A stretch of 64,000 nucleotides of DNA. Origin: an uncultured Alphaproteobacteria bacterium. GTDB taxonomy: Bacteria > Pseudomonadota > Alphaproteobacteria > Caulobacterales > Caulobacteraceae. Shown here piece after piece: positions 1 to 9,573 of this stretch (position 1 is its first letter; each line of letters starts with the position of its first letter). The position numbers and the translations under genes were made by a program. The stretch spans positions 62,001 through 126,000 of the forward strand of contig CAIOSI010000016.1 in assembly GCA_903860975.1 (NCBI GenBank). The letters run 5' to 3'. Below the pieces are notes generated by a model, which was given only the letters and a program-made list of their open reading frames with translations, was not told the origin of the DNA and ran no database searches.

Positions 1-1252
<1,252 letters not shown>

Positions 1253-1319
1253 GATGCTCTTTCTCCGTTCGAAACGACGGTTGGTTTTTAAGACAGCGCC
1301 AGCGCGACAAGGACACGTG

Positions 1320-1346
1320 TTAGCAGTCGTGGCCCTTGAGTGCTAA
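1320..1346. promoter_or_regulatory. CIRCE operator (HrcA binding site) of groESL
   Basis: The inverted repeat TTAGCAGTC-N9-GAGTGCTAA spans 1320-1328 and 1338-1346. The consensus is TTAGCACTC-N9-GAGTGCTAA, so one base differs in the arm at 1320-1328 (G at 1326). It sits between the groES start and a promoter-like element at 1357-1385, where bound HrcA would block transcription. Confidence 0.93.
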
Positions 1347-1356
1347 CGACAGGGTG

Positions 1357-1385
1357 CAAGTAGGAAAGCCATCGCAGGGAGTCAA
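1357..1385 (-). promoter_or_regulatory. Probable groESL promoter
   Basis: On the minus strand TTGACT (1385-1380) and TACTTG (1362-1357) are separated by 17 bp. The -35 is good and the -10 is weak. The context CTTGACT could also be read as a heat-shock sigma-32 type -35 (CTTGAAA). The predicted start of transcription falls just before the CIRCE element, which agrees with repression by HrcA. Confidence 0.5.
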
Positions 1386-1471
1386 GGATCGCCGCGATTT
1401 CCGCTGGAGGCCTAGGATTGGCGCCGCTAGGATCACTTGTGATTATTAAACGTAGATTGGAGAGACCACAT

Positions 1472-1879
1472 ATGCGACGCGCCCTAGCGCTAGCCGCCCT
1501 TATCGCCGTTTCAGCCACCGGCGCCGCCCACGCCGAGACCTGGGTGAAATTCGCCAATGGCGGTAATGGAACCGAGTGGTCCTACGATAAGGAATACACC
1601 TACAAAGACAAGGAAACCGGCCGCATCGTCGTGATGCAGGCGATCTCCAAGCCATCAGCAGGTCTGATGCCGGGCGGCCCGAGCACGGGTGTGGGCTACG
1701 TCTATGCCCTGGACTGCGAAAAGCACAACTTGATCATGGTCACCGCCTACAAGCCTTCGAAGCCGTTTGAGATCCCGACCGGCTGGCGTTCAGACACGCC
1801 CAAGAAAACGGGCGGGGCTGAGGACGAGTCCCTATTCGCAGCCGTTTGCCCCTCCGCGGGCCGCGCGCCAGTCAAATAG
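1472..1879 (+). CDS. Secreted hypothetical protein
   Basis: I do not recognise the family. The 135-residue protein begins with a clear Sec signal peptide (M-R-R-A-L-A-L-A-A-L-I-A, cleavage after A-H-A near residue 21). The mature part has only two cysteines, one in A-L-D-C-E-K and one in A-A-V-C-P, which could form a disulfide in the periplasm. An in-frame ATG lies upstream at 1418, but the start at 1472 has GGAGAG just before it and puts the signal peptide at the N-terminus. The gene is divergent from groES. No enzymatic motif is visible. Confidence 0.75.
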   Translation: MRRALALAALIAVSATGAAHAETWVKFANGGNGTEWSYDKEYTYKDKETGRIVVMQAISKPSAGLMPGGPSTGVGYVYALDCEKHNLIMVTAYKPSKPFEIPTGWRSDTPKKTGGAEDESLFAAVCPSAGRAPVK

Positions 1880-1888
1880 TTGCCGGTC

Positions 1889-1910
1889 GTCCCTCCCGTT
1901 TGGGAGGGAC
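1889..1910. terminator. Perfect hairpin behind the secreted hypothetical gene
   Basis: GTCCCTCCC (1889-1897) and GGGAGGGAC (1902-1910) form a perfect 9-bp stem around the loop GTTT, 9 bp after the stop codon at 1879. No T-run follows, so it may be a 3' end stabiliser or a REP-like repeat rather than an intrinsic terminator. A similar hairpin with the same GTTT core lies at 3451-3473. Confidence 0.5.
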
Positions 1911-1931
1911 AGGCCGCCTTTGGGGCCAGGA

Positions 1932-1970
1932 TGGAAAATTCGCGCTCAAGCTTTGAGCGCCGAATTTCCA
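1932..1970. repeat. Long inverted repeat between two genes
   Basis: Two 18-nt arms (1932-1949, beginning TGGAAAATTCG, and 1953-1970, ending CGAATTTCCA) are nearly complementary around a 3-nt centre. One A and one C are displaced between the arms. As RNA this would be a stem of about 17 bp. It lies 143 bp upstream of the acyl-CoA dehydrogenase start and is not followed by a T-run. Confidence 0.7.
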
Positions 1971-2113
1971 CGTCTTACTTTGCGCCTGACCCGGGCTCCG
2001 CCTCGGCCGCCCTCCGGGGCGGGCCGGTGATGGCCATCGGTAATCTAAACGCTTGTTTGAACCTACCTGATGCGCCAATGCTGGCGCAAACGCATTCCCG
2101 TGGGAGAAACCAG

Positions 2114-3433
2114 ATGAACATCGCCGTAGACAAGGGTGCCTCCAGCTTCGCCCTGAACCCGCAAGATGAACTGAATGACCTGCGCATGAGCGAAAAAGCT
2201 CTGCCGCTCCTCAACAAGGTCAAGGACTTCATCCGCGACGTCGTCGAGCCGATGAGCGAAGAATTCCATCGCCTGGGCGAGGGTAATCCCGATATCTGGT
2301 CCTACGCGCCCGGCCAGCTCGAAGTCCTGGAAGCCGCTAAGGACAAGGCCAAGGCCAACGGCCTGTGGAATTTCTTCCTGCCCGACGCCGAGACCGGCGA
2401 GGGGCTGTCGAACCTCGATTATGCGTATATCGCCGTCGAGCTGGGCAAGAACCGCATGGCGTCGGAGACCATGAATTGCGCCGCGCCGGATACCGGTAAC
2501 ATGGAAGTTCTGGAGCGCGTCGGAACGCCGGAGCAGAAGAAGCAGTGGCTGGAGCCGTTGTTGGCGGGCAAGATTCGCTCTGCCTTCGCGATGACCGAGG
2601 TCAACGCCGCCTCTTCCGACGCCAAGAACGTCAATACCCGCGCGACCTTAGTGGGCGACGAATATGTGATCAACGGCGAGAAGCACTACATCTCAGGTGC
2701 CGGAGATCCGCGCTGCAAGATCATGATCACGATGGTCCAGACCAGCCCTGATGGCCCGCCGAACCTGCGCCAGTCGCAGATTTTGGTGCCAACCGACGCG
2801 CCTGGCGTGAAGATCCTTGGGCCAATGAACGTCTTCGGCGATCCCGATGCGCCGCACGGCCATATGCACATTCTCTTCGACAACGTGCGCGTACCGGCGT
2901 CGAACATGTTGCTGGGCGAGGGGCGTGGCTTTGAGATCAGCCAGCTTCGGCTGGGGCCAGGTCGTATCCACCACTGCATGCGCGCCATCGGCTCGGCCGA
3001 AAAGGCGCTCGACCTGATGGTCACGCGTGGCCTCACCCGCGAGGCTTTCGGCAAGCCACTCGTCCAGCTGGGCGGCAACATCGAAATCATCAGCCGTGCG
3101 CGCATCGACATTGAGGCGATGCGTCTGATGGTGCTGAAGGCGGCCAAGGCGATGGATGTCCTGGGCAACCAGGAGGCCCGCGTTTGGATCCACATGGTCA
3201 AGGCCATGGTTCCGGAACGCGTTTGTCAGATTATCGACCAAGCCATCCAGATGCATGGCGCGCTGGGCGTTTCGCAAAAGACGCCGCTTGCCCGCATGTA
3301 CACCTCGACGCGCACCCTGCGGATCGCTGACGGTCCAGATGAAGTCCACCACATGGTCGTTGGCCGCAATGAGCTTCGCCAGTATCGCGAGATGCCCAAA
3401 GACGCCGGCGAGACCTCGATCTTCCGACACTAG
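2114..3433 (+). CDS. Acyl-CoA dehydrogenase, ACAD10/11 type
   Basis: A 439-residue FAD flavoenzyme that would oxidise an acyl-CoA to the trans-2-enoyl-CoA and pass electrons to ETF, which is encoded at 32477-34170. The mid-domain motif F-A-M-T-E-V-N-A-A-S-S-D (about residue 160) is characteristic. The C-terminal segment I-A-D-G-P-D-E-V-H-H is typical of the ACAD10/11 group and places Asp where medium-chain enzymes have the catalytic Glu. The frame is open back to 1880, but that stretch holds non-coding hairpins. The ATG at 2114 follows GGGAGAAA and gives the family-typical N-terminus. The exact acyl substrate cannot be read from the sequence. Confidence 0.9.
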   Translation: MNIAVDKGASSFALNPQDELNDLRMSEKALPLLNKVKDFIRDVVEPMSEEFHRLGEGNPDIWSYAPGQLEVLEAAKDKAKANGLWNFFLPDAETGEGLSNLDYAYIAVELGKNRMASETMNCAAPDTGNMEVLERVGTPEQKKQWLEPLLAGKIRSAFAMTEVNAASSDAKNVNTRATLVGDEYVINGEKHYISGAGDPRCKIMITMVQTSPDGPPNLRQSQILVPTDAPGVKILGPMNVFGDPDAPHGHMHILFDNVRVPASNMLLGEGRGFEISQLRLGPGRIHHCMRAIGSAEKALDLMVTRGLTREAFGKPLVQLGGNIEIISRARIDIEAMRLMVLKAAKAMDVLGNQEARVWIHMVKAMVPERVCQIIDQAIQMHGALGVSQKTPLARMYTSTRTLRIADGPDEVHHMVVGRNELRQYREMPKDAGETSIFRH

Positions 3434-3450
3434 GTTTAGATGATTTGGTC

Positions 3451-3473
3451 CCTTCTCCCGTTTGGGGAGAAGG
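3451..3473. repeat. REP-like hairpin behind the acyl-CoA dehydrogenase
   Basis: CCTTCTCCC (3451-3459) pairs with GGGAGAAGG (3465-3473) in a 9-bp stem. The core CTCCCGTTTGGG resembles the hairpin at 1889-1910. No T-run follows. The rest of 3434-3664 shows no gene and should hold the promoter of the tannase pair. Confidence 0.5.
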
Positions 3474-3664
3474 TGACCTGCAAAGCCGTCCGGATTGGCG
3501 GTAAGGATCCCTTCGATCTGAGCGCCATTTCACGCCAAGAGTGAACAGCGCTCTTCATCTGTGAGACGTCCGCTGTCGCCATCTGGGGCTTTGAGCGAAG
3601 GGTGCTTTGCGCCCTGCGCTCACCTGTGCCTAAATTGCGGCAACGATAAGGGGGGAGCGGTTCG

Positions 3665-5155
3665 ATGACTTCGATAACGAAAATGCTGGCCGGTTGTGCG
3701 GTCGTTGCCTTGGGCCTGGGGGCGCCGATGGCGGCCCATGCGGCGACCGCTTGCGCGGACCTGGTAAAGACAGCGCTGCCGCATGCCGAGGTAACCAAGG
3801 CGGTTGTCGAGGCCGTGGGCGACAAGCAGGTCTGCAAGGTCTCCGTGAGCGCCCATCCCACCAAAGACTCAGACATCCGGCTTGAGCTTTGGATTCCGGA
3901 AGGCGCGGCATGGAATGGCAAGTTCGTCCAGGTCGGCAACGGCGGATTTGCCGGATCCATTCCGCGGGGCTCGTTTATGGGACCGATCAAGGCGGGCTAT
4001 GCCGTCTCCGGCACCGACGACGGCCACCAAGATGCGGTCGCCACCAATGCCTCCTGGGCGCTCGGCCACCCGGAAAAGGTCATCGACTTCGGTTGGCGGG
4101 CTGTGAAAGAGACGACGGACGCTTCAAAGGCGCTGCTGGCGGCCAAGATGGGTAAGCCCACCAAGTCTTATTTCTTCGGCTGCTCGGACGGCGGGCGTGA
4201 AGCCCTGATGGAGGCGCAGCGTTACCCTGATGATTTCGACGGCATCGTCGCCGGCGCGCCCGCCAACTACATGAGCCAGCTCTTTGGCCTCTCGGCGGTC
4301 CAGCAACAGGAGATGGCCAAGCCCGGTGGCTACCTGGGGGCCCCGCAACGAGACCTTCTGCAGAAATCAGCGCTGGCGCAATGCGGCGGCGATGTGATGA
4401 TCCGCGACCCGATGAGCTGCCACTTCGATCCTGGAAAGCTGCAATGTAAGGCCGGTCAGATGGAGGGCTGCCTGACTGCGCCGCAGGTGGCCTCCGCCAA
4501 GGCCATGTATGAGGGTCACAAGGATGCCAAGGGCAAGGTGATCTTCCCGGGCTACAGCCCGGGGGCCGAGGCGCTTAACGGCAGCTGGAACGCGTGGGTC
4601 ACAGGACCAAACCAGGAGACCAACCAGCGCGCCGCCGGCCCGTCGTTCTCGTCCAACGCTTTCAAATACTTCGGCTTCGATGACGCCAACTTCGACTATC
4701 TGAAGATGGATATGGGCGCCCCGTACGAAGGCGCGCGTAAAAAAATGGCCGCGGTCCTGGACGCGCCAGACCCCAACCTTGCGGCCTTCAAGAAGCATGG
4801 GGGAAAGCTGATCCAGTTTCATGGCTGGAACGACTCCGCGATCCCGCCTCGCTCGTCGGTCCTCTATTATGAGGACGTTCGCAAGACGATGGGCGACGTC
4901 GGTGGCTTCTATGAGCTCTATCTCGTTCCCGGCATGCTCCACTGCGGTGGCGGGGTTGGTCCCAGTAATGTCGACTGGGTTGCAGCCCTCGACACCTGGG
5001 TGAACGACAATAAGGCGCCAGGCGAACTCATCGCCAAGGGCGGTCCAGGCCAGGCGGCTGGCGGCCCGCCCAGTCAGGTGCTTTGCCCGTTCCCCGGGGT
5101 CGCCAAAAAAACCGGCGAGACTTACGCCTGCTCAATCGCAAAGAAGAAGGGCTGA
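3665..5155 (+). CDS. Secreted tannase/feruloyl esterase family hydrolase, copy 1
   Basis: A 496-residue alpha/beta hydrolase with a Sec signal peptide cleaved after A-H-A (about residue 26). The nucleophile motif F-F-G-C-S-D-G-G-R carries Cys173-Ser174. Acid and base are in H-G-W-N-D-S-A-I-P-P and G-M-L-H-C-G-G. This is the CS-D-HC arrangement of the tannase family, where the Cys next to Ser and the Cys next to His form a disulfide that holds the triad. The family cleaves ester bonds of gallic or ferulic acids, so the likely job is breakdown of plant phenolic esters in the periplasm or outside. It is 4 bp ahead of a close paralogue (5160-6620). The exact ester is not inferable. Confidence 0.88.
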   Translation: MTSITKMLAGCAVVALGLGAPMAAHAATACADLVKTALPHAEVTKAVVEAVGDKQVCKVSVSAHPTKDSDIRLELWIPEGAAWNGKFVQVGNGGFAGSIPRGSFMGPIKAGYAVSGTDDGHQDAVATNASWALGHPEKVIDFGWRAVKETTDASKALLAAKMGKPTKSYFFGCSDGGREALMEAQRYPDDFDGIVAGAPANYMSQLFGLSAVQQQEMAKPGGYLGAPQRDLLQKSALAQCGGDVMIRDPMSCHFDPGKLQCKAGQMEGCLTAPQVASAKAMYEGHKDAKGKVIFPGYSPGAEALNGSWNAWVTGPNQETNQRAAGPSFSSNAFKYFGFDDANFDYLKMDMGAPYEGARKKMAAVLDAPDPNLAAFKKHGGKLIQFHGWNDSAIPPRSSVLYYEDVRKTMGDVGGFYELYLVPGMLHCGGGVGPSNVDWVAALDTWVNDNKAPGELIAKGGPGQAAGGPPSQVLCPFPGVAKKTGETYACSIAKKKG

Positions 5156-5159
5156 GCTG

Positions 5160-6620
5160 ATGAAACATATATTGCTCGCCGGTGGCGCGATCCTCGCGCT
5201 TGCTGGGCCACTTACTGCGCATGCCGAGACGACCTGCGCCGACCTTGGCAAGGCTAGCGTGCCACACGCCGAGATCACATCTGCCAAGACGGTAAACCTG
5301 AACTCTGGCCAAGCCTGTGACATTCTCCTCACCAGTCGGCCCACACCCGACAGCGAAATCAAGATCGAAGTGATGGTCCCCGTCGGGGCGGCGTGGAACG
5401 GCAAGTTTGTGCAGGTCGGTAACGGCGGGCTCGCGGGCTCGATCCCTTCGGCGGTCATTAAGGCGCGCGCCGAGAGCGGTTATGCCGCCGCCGGCACTGA
5501 CGATGGTCACGGCGGGAACGGTCGTACGGCGACCTGGGCTCTGGGTCATCCAGGCAAGGTCGTCGATTTCGGCACCCGATCCCTGAAGGAGACTACCGAG
5601 GCCGGTAAGGCATTGGTCGTCGCCATGAAGGGCGCGCCGGCCAAGCGGTCCTACTTTGTCGGTTGCTCGGCGGGTGGACGTGAAGCGCTGATGGAAGCCC
5701 AACGCTTTCCCAAAGACTTCGATGGCATCGTCGCCGGCGCCACGGCCAACTACAATACGCTCTCAACGGGCGGACGAGCCTATATGCAGCAGGCGCTGGC
5801 CAAACCCGGCGGCTACTTGGGCCTGCCGCAGTTACAGCTGTTGCAGGATGCGGCGCTCAAACAATGCGCAGGCGGCGAGCCCTTTATCCGTGATCAGCTT
5901 GCCTGCCACTTCGATCCCAGCGTCCTGAAATGCAAGTCGGGCCAAACGGAGGGCTGTCTGACGGTGCCGCAGCTGACCTCAGCCAAAGCGATTTACGGCG
6001 GCCGGATTGTCGGCGGAAAGTCGATGTTCCCAGGCTATATGCCAGGCGCCGAAGCGGCGCGTGGGGGGTGGCAGGCCTGGAACACCGGGACGTCGAAAGA
6101 GAGTTATGAGGAGTCCTCCGGTCACGCGATTTCGTCGCAATTTCTGAAATACTTCGTCTACGGCGACCCATCGTTCGATTTCCTGAAGATGGATCTCGGC
6201 CCAAAGTACGATCAAGATCGGCAAAAGACCGCCGCGGTGCTCGATGCGACCAACGCCGACCTCAGCCCGTTCAAGAAGCACGGCGGCAAGTTGATCCAGT
6301 ACCATGGCTGGAATGACCCAGCGATCCCGCCTCTAGGCAGTGTCCGCTACTTCGGCGAAGTGACGAAGACAACGCCAGGTTCTGCTGATTTCTACCGGCT
6401 CTACATGATCCCCGGCATGCTTCACTGCCAGGGTGGCGCAGGGCCGGGCGCGGTCGACTGGCTGACGATCCTGGACCACTGGGTTGAGGAGAAGGCAGCG
6501 CCTCATGAGGTGACAGCGACAGGCCCCGGCGGGGCTAGCCAGCTGCTCTGTCCCTATCCAGGCGTGGCAAGGAAATCCGGCGACAGCTGGTCCTGTTCGG
6601 TCACCAAAAAGAAGAGCTAG
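5160..6620 (+). CDS. Secreted tannase/feruloyl esterase family hydrolase, copy 2
   Basis: A 486-residue paralogue of the preceding gene, clearly a tandem duplication. The signal peptide ends at A-H-A. Cys169-Ser170 lie in F-V-G-C-S-A-G-G-R, followed by H-G-W-N-D-P-A-I-P-P and G-M-L-H-C-Q-G-G, so all triad and disulfide residues are kept. The stretch E-A-L-M-E-A-Q-R around the nucleophile is the same in both copies, while other parts have diverged, which suggests an old duplication with separate substrates. The ATG is 4 bp after the first stop codon, with AAGAAGAAGGG as ribosome site inside the end of copy 1, so translation is probably coupled. Confidence 0.88.
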   Translation: MKHILLAGGAILALAGPLTAHAETTCADLGKASVPHAEITSAKTVNLNSGQACDILLTSRPTPDSEIKIEVMVPVGAAWNGKFVQVGNGGLAGSIPSAVIKARAESGYAAAGTDDGHGGNGRTATWALGHPGKVVDFGTRSLKETTEAGKALVVAMKGAPAKRSYFVGCSAGGREALMEAQRFPKDFDGIVAGATANYNTLSTGGRAYMQQALAKPGGYLGLPQLQLLQDAALKQCAGGEPFIRDQLACHFDPSVLKCKSGQTEGCLTVPQLTSAKAIYGGRIVGGKSMFPGYMPGAEAARGGWQAWNTGTSKESYEESSGHAISSQFLKYFVYGDPSFDFLKMDLGPKYDQDRQKTAAVLDATNADLSPFKKHGGKLIQYHGWNDPAIPPLGSVRYFGEVTKTTPGSADFYRLYMIPGMLHCQGGAGPGAVDWLTILDHWVEEKAAPHEVTATGPGGASQLLCPYPGVARKSGDSWSCSVTKKKS

Positions 6621-6670
6621 GCCTAGGGATAGCCGATTGCGGGTCGGCGGTGTATTCGGGCGCCGCTCAG

Positions 6671-7195
6671 ATGCCCCAGTCATTCTTCATAAGCCGCCTG
6701 ACAATGTCGCAAGCGCGTGCAGCGGTGCCATCGCTCGCCGCTGTGCTTTGCGACTGTGTCTCGGGCGGAGCCTCCGTCAGCTTCATGGCGGATTTGACCC
6801 TGGTTGCGGCCCAGGCCTTCTGGCGTGAGCAAACAGACACCAATGACGGGCGCACAATTTTGACGGCTGAGGACGAGGATGGAATCTTCGGCGTCGTCCA
6901 GGTGATCCCGGCCTGGCCGCCCAACCAGCCGCACCGCTCGGACGTCTCGAAATTACTGGTGCATCGACGCGGTCGCCGCCGCGGGGCGGCTGAGGCCTTG
7001 ATGAAGGCGGCAGAAGAGGCTGCGCGGGATATGGGTCGACCGCTGATGACCCTCGACACAGTGACCGGCGGCGCGGCCGAGCACCTTTATCTCAAGCTCG
7101 GCTGGACCCGCGTCGGTGTGATCCCCGATTATGCTCTAATGCCTGATGGCGCGATGTCTGCGACGACGGTTTTTTACAAAGCGCTAGGCCAGTGA
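6671..7195 (+). CDS. GNAT-family N-acetyltransferase
   Basis: A 174-residue protein with the GNAT acetyl-CoA loop. V-S-K-L-L-V-H-R-R-G-R-R-R-G-A-A (about residues 96-111) fits the R/Q-x-x-G-x-G/A signature and is followed by a helix and the strand R-P-L-M-T-L-D-T. The substrate is unknown. The start is uncertain: ATGs at 6650, 6671 and 6704 are in frame and none has a strong ribosome site. I chose 6671 because homologues of this type begin near an I-S-R-L-T segment. It follows the tannase pair on the same strand but with a 50-bp gap. Confidence 0.75.
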   Translation: MPQSFFISRLTMSQARAAVPSLAAVLCDCVSGGASVSFMADLTLVAAQAFWREQTDTNDGRTILTAEDEDGIFGVVQVIPAWPPNQPHRSDVSKLLVHRRGRRRGAAEALMKAAEEAARDMGRPLMTLDTVTGGAAEHLYLKLGWTRVGVIPDYALMPDGAMSATTVFYKALGQ

Positions 7196-7318
7196 ACCTG
7201 GTCTTTAGCCCAAGCCAGCGGGGCGGCCCCTTCTGGCGCATGTCGCCTCGCAGATCCGCAAACGAAGGGGCCTGTGTCCCCTTCGCGAAGCAGGTCGCAA
7301 CTGCGGGGGAAGCGTTTC

Positions 7319-8071
7319 ATGGCGATCTCTACGGGGGCTTTCATCATTGTGATGGCGTTCCTGACGGCGGCGCTTTCTGGCGTGTTTGGCATGGCCGGAG
7401 GCTTGGCGCTTAAGGGCGCTCTAGCCCTCGTCCTGCCCGTCTCAGCGACCTTCGTCGTCCATGGTCTGCTGCAACTCCTCGCCAATGCGTGGCGCGCGAT
7501 CCTGCACCGCAAGCATGTCCAATGGCACATCGTGTGGGTCTATGGGCTGGGCGCTCTTTTGGCGGCAGGTGTCATGGCCTTTATCGCTCTACAACCCACC
7601 AAGGCCACACTCTACCTTTTGATGGGCCTGGTCCCTGGACTGGTCTGGCTGCCTCAAGGCTGGATAAAGGTCGATGCGTCGCGACCACGTCAGGCCTTCC
7701 TATGCGGGCTCAGCGTCACCAGCATGAACCTGACGGCCGGCGTCGCAGGACCCGTGCTTGACGTCTTCTTTGTACGAACGGCGCTCACGCGACATGCCAT
7801 CGTCGCGACCAAGGCTGCGACGCAGGTCTTCAGTCACCTTATGAAGATCATCATCTACGGCGCGCCCCTGGTCGCCGCCGGTGGCAAAGGGGTGCCGCCG
7901 CTATGGGTCTTTGCCTTCGCGGTCCCGCTTTCCATGCTGGGGACCGCTGCGGGCGGTGTATTGCTCGAACGGCTGACCGATGTGGATTTCAAGCGATATC
8001 TGCGCTTCATCCTGACAGTCATTGGGGCGGTCTACCTGGTGCAAGCCGCGCGGCTTTATTGGCTGGTTTAA
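7319..8071 (+). CDS. TauE/SafE-family membrane exporter
   Basis: A 250-residue, strongly hydrophobic inner-membrane protein with about 7-8 predicted transmembrane segments. The N-terminal part has the repeat feature F-L-T-A-A-L-S-G-V-F-G-M-A-G-G of the TauE/SafE (DUF81) family, a second family-like G-V-A-G-P segment follows in the C-terminal half, and total length is typical. Members export sulfite, sulfoacetate or other organic anions; the substrate here is unknown. The ATG at 7319 has a strong GGGGGAAG site, so I prefer it to the in-frame ATG at 7274. A hairpin at 7263-7285 lies in the leader and an intrinsic terminator follows at 8090-8115. Confidence 0.85.
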   Translation: MAISTGAFIIVMAFLTAALSGVFGMAGGLALKGALALVLPVSATFVVHGLLQLLANAWRAILHRKHVQWHIVWVYGLGALLAAGVMAFIALQPTKATLYLLMGLVPGLVWLPQGWIKVDASRPRQAFLCGLSVTSMNLTAGVAGPVLDVFFVRTALTRHAIVATKAATQVFSHLMKIIIYGAPLVAAGGKGVPPLWVFAFAVPLSMLGTAAGGVLLERLTDVDFKRYLRFILTVIGAVYLVQAARLYWLV

Positions 8072-8089
8072 AGCCCAAGCAAAAAAAGA

Positions 8090-8115
8090 GGCCGGATCCA
8101 AAGATCCGACCTTTT
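8090..8115 (+). terminator. Intrinsic terminator of the TauE/SafE gene
   Basis: GGCCGGATC (8090-8098) pairs with GATCCGACC (8103-8111), one C-A mismatch, around a CAAA loop, and is followed by TTTT. A run of seven A precedes the stem. It begins 18 bp after the stop codon. Confidence 0.8.
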
Positions 8116-8218
8116 GAAGTTTAGGGAGGAAACGCCCAGAAATGGGCAGCCCTCATTTATGTGCGAACTTGGGCCGAACAAGGGCGGCCCGGCAATTTTT
8201 GGCGACGGAAAATAAAAA

Positions 8219-8803
8219 ATGCAGCTCGACGCCAAGATGCTGGAAAGCCGGTTCGTACGGCTAGAGCCGGTGACGCAGGCTCATCGCGAGGATTTACGCA
8301 CCGCCTGCAACGTCGACCCCACGACCTGGACCGACCTCTATCCCTTTTCGATGGCGAACGAGCATTTTGATCCGACGTGGGCGCGCTTGGAGGGCGATGT
8401 CGCGGCGGGCCGAACGATCGCATTTGCGGTGACCGTTGAGGGGCGTTGCCGTGGCATCTCCTGCTATTTGGGCATCGACGCCGCCAACAGTACCGTCGAG
8501 ATCGGCGGCACCTACTACCATCCAGATTTCCGCGGCGGCGTTGTGAACCCGGCGGCAAAGCGCCTCATGCTGGGTCATGCGTTTGCCTCGCAGGCGCGGC
8601 GGGTGGTCTTCCGTGTCGACGCGATCAATTTGAGGTCCAGGGCCGCAGTCCTGAAATTGGGCGCCGTCGAAGAGGCCCTGTTGCGGCAGGACCGCCTGAC
8701 CTGGACAGGCCGTATCCGCGACACGGTGATCTTCTCCGTTCTGGCGCACGAGTGGCCGGCCGTGCGAGCAAGTCTGGACGCCCGGCTGGCGGGCTTTGAT
8801 TAG
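8219..8803 (+). CDS. GNAT acetyltransferase, RimJ/RimL-like
   Basis: A 194-residue protein of the Acetyltransf_3 type. The N-terminus L-E-S-R-F-V-R-L-E-P-V resembles RimJ/RimL and ribosomal-protein or small-molecule N-acetyltransferases. Y-Y-H-P-D-F-R-G-G-V-V-N (about 99-110) is the acetyl-CoA loop, and N-L-R-S-R-A-A-V-L-K-L-G-A is the conserved C-terminal motif. The start has only a weak site; an alternative ATG is at 8237. Its stop codon overlaps the stop of the convergent ABC permease by 4 bp (TTAG). Confidence 0.82.
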   Translation: MQLDAKMLESRFVRLEPVTQAHREDLRTACNVDPTTWTDLYPFSMANEHFDPTWARLEGDVAAGRTIAFAVTVEGRCRGISCYLGIDAANSTVEIGGTYYHPDFRGGVVNPAAKRLMLGHAFASQARRVVFRVDAINLRSRAAVLKLGAVEEALLRQDRLTWTGRIRDTVIFSVLAHEWPAVRASLDARLAGFD

Positions 8804-9573
8804 CCCGCTCGCGCGAGACGACGTGCCGCGAGCAGGATCAGCGTCGCACTGGTCACCACCAGGAACGCGACGTGACCGCCTATCGATCCGTCGTTGGGCA
8901 GCCCGGCTGAGGCTCGCGCCAACTGCGCCAAGTGATAGGTCGGCCAGATTGGTCGAATCTTTTCCAAGATCCCGCTCAGCGGGAAGAACAGGCCTGAAAG
9001 AAAGGCCATGGCCAGATAAACGATATTGGCAAATGCGCTGGCGCTTGAGGCTGGTGCCCACGAGCCGATGAAAAGGCCCACTGCGCAGGCCGGAATCACA
9101 CCCAGTGACATGACCGCAGAGATCCTCAGCAGCCTGAGGGAATCGAGCGTGATATCACCTAGGGTCAGAGCTGCTGTCACCAGCATCGCCATCACAACGA
9201 TGGCGAACACGTAAGCCATCATCAACTTGGCGGCGAGATAGGAGCCGGTGGGCATCGGCAAGGCGCGCTTGAAGGTCGCCAGCCCCATATTGCGCTCGAC
9301 GGCCACCAGGATCCCGAAGCCAAACAGGCCTGGGCCCATAACACCGTAGACGGTCCATCCGACGAACATCTGGTTGGCCAGAGCCGGCCCGCCCCTGCCG
9401 TTCAGTAGCGCCCCGAAGACGGTATAGAAGAGGATCGGCATGGCCAGGATCGGGATAGAAAAGGCTGGCGTTCTCAACACGCGAAGGGACTCGTACTTAG
9501 CGTCACTGAGGTAGGCACCGAGCAGGCGCGCAAGGCTCATCTGGGGAACGTCCCAGGGCGCGAGGGGGGTCAT
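8800..9573 (-). CDS. ABC-2 type transporter permease
   Basis: A 257-residue membrane protein with about six transmembrane segments and the ABC-2 layout: a first segment after a cytoplasmic N-terminus (R-T-P-A-F-S-I-P-I-L-A-M-P), a long segment near G-P-G-L-F-G-F-G-I, and the late F-L-S-G-L-F-F-P-L-S-G-I-L motif. It forms an exporter with the ATPase encoded immediately upstream, whose stop codon overlaps this start by 4 bp (ATGA), so translation is coupled. Such two-gene systems export drugs, lipids or sodium; the cargo is unknown. Confidence 0.88.
   Translation of the reverse strand: MTPLAPWDVPQMSLARLLGAYLSDAKYESLRVLRTPAFSIPILAMPILFYTVFGALLNGRGGPALANQMFVGWTVYGVMGPGLFGFGILVAVERNMGLATFKRALPMPTGSYLAAKLMMAYVFAIVVMAMLVTAALTLGDITLDSLRLLRISAVMSLGVIPACAVGLFIGSWAPASSASAFANIVYLAMAFLSGLFFPLSGILEKIRPIWPTYHLAQLARASAGLPNDGSIGGHVAFLVVTSATLILLAARRLARAG

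Noticed and set aside
1880..2113. An N-terminal extension of the acyl-CoA dehydrogenase
   Set aside because: The stretch contains two hairpins and no coding character; the ATG at 2114 has a good ribosome site and the family N-terminus.
2693..3430. A 245-codon frame opposite the acyl-CoA dehydrogenase
   Set aside because: Antisense shadow of conserved acyl-CoA dehydrogenase sequence with no family features.
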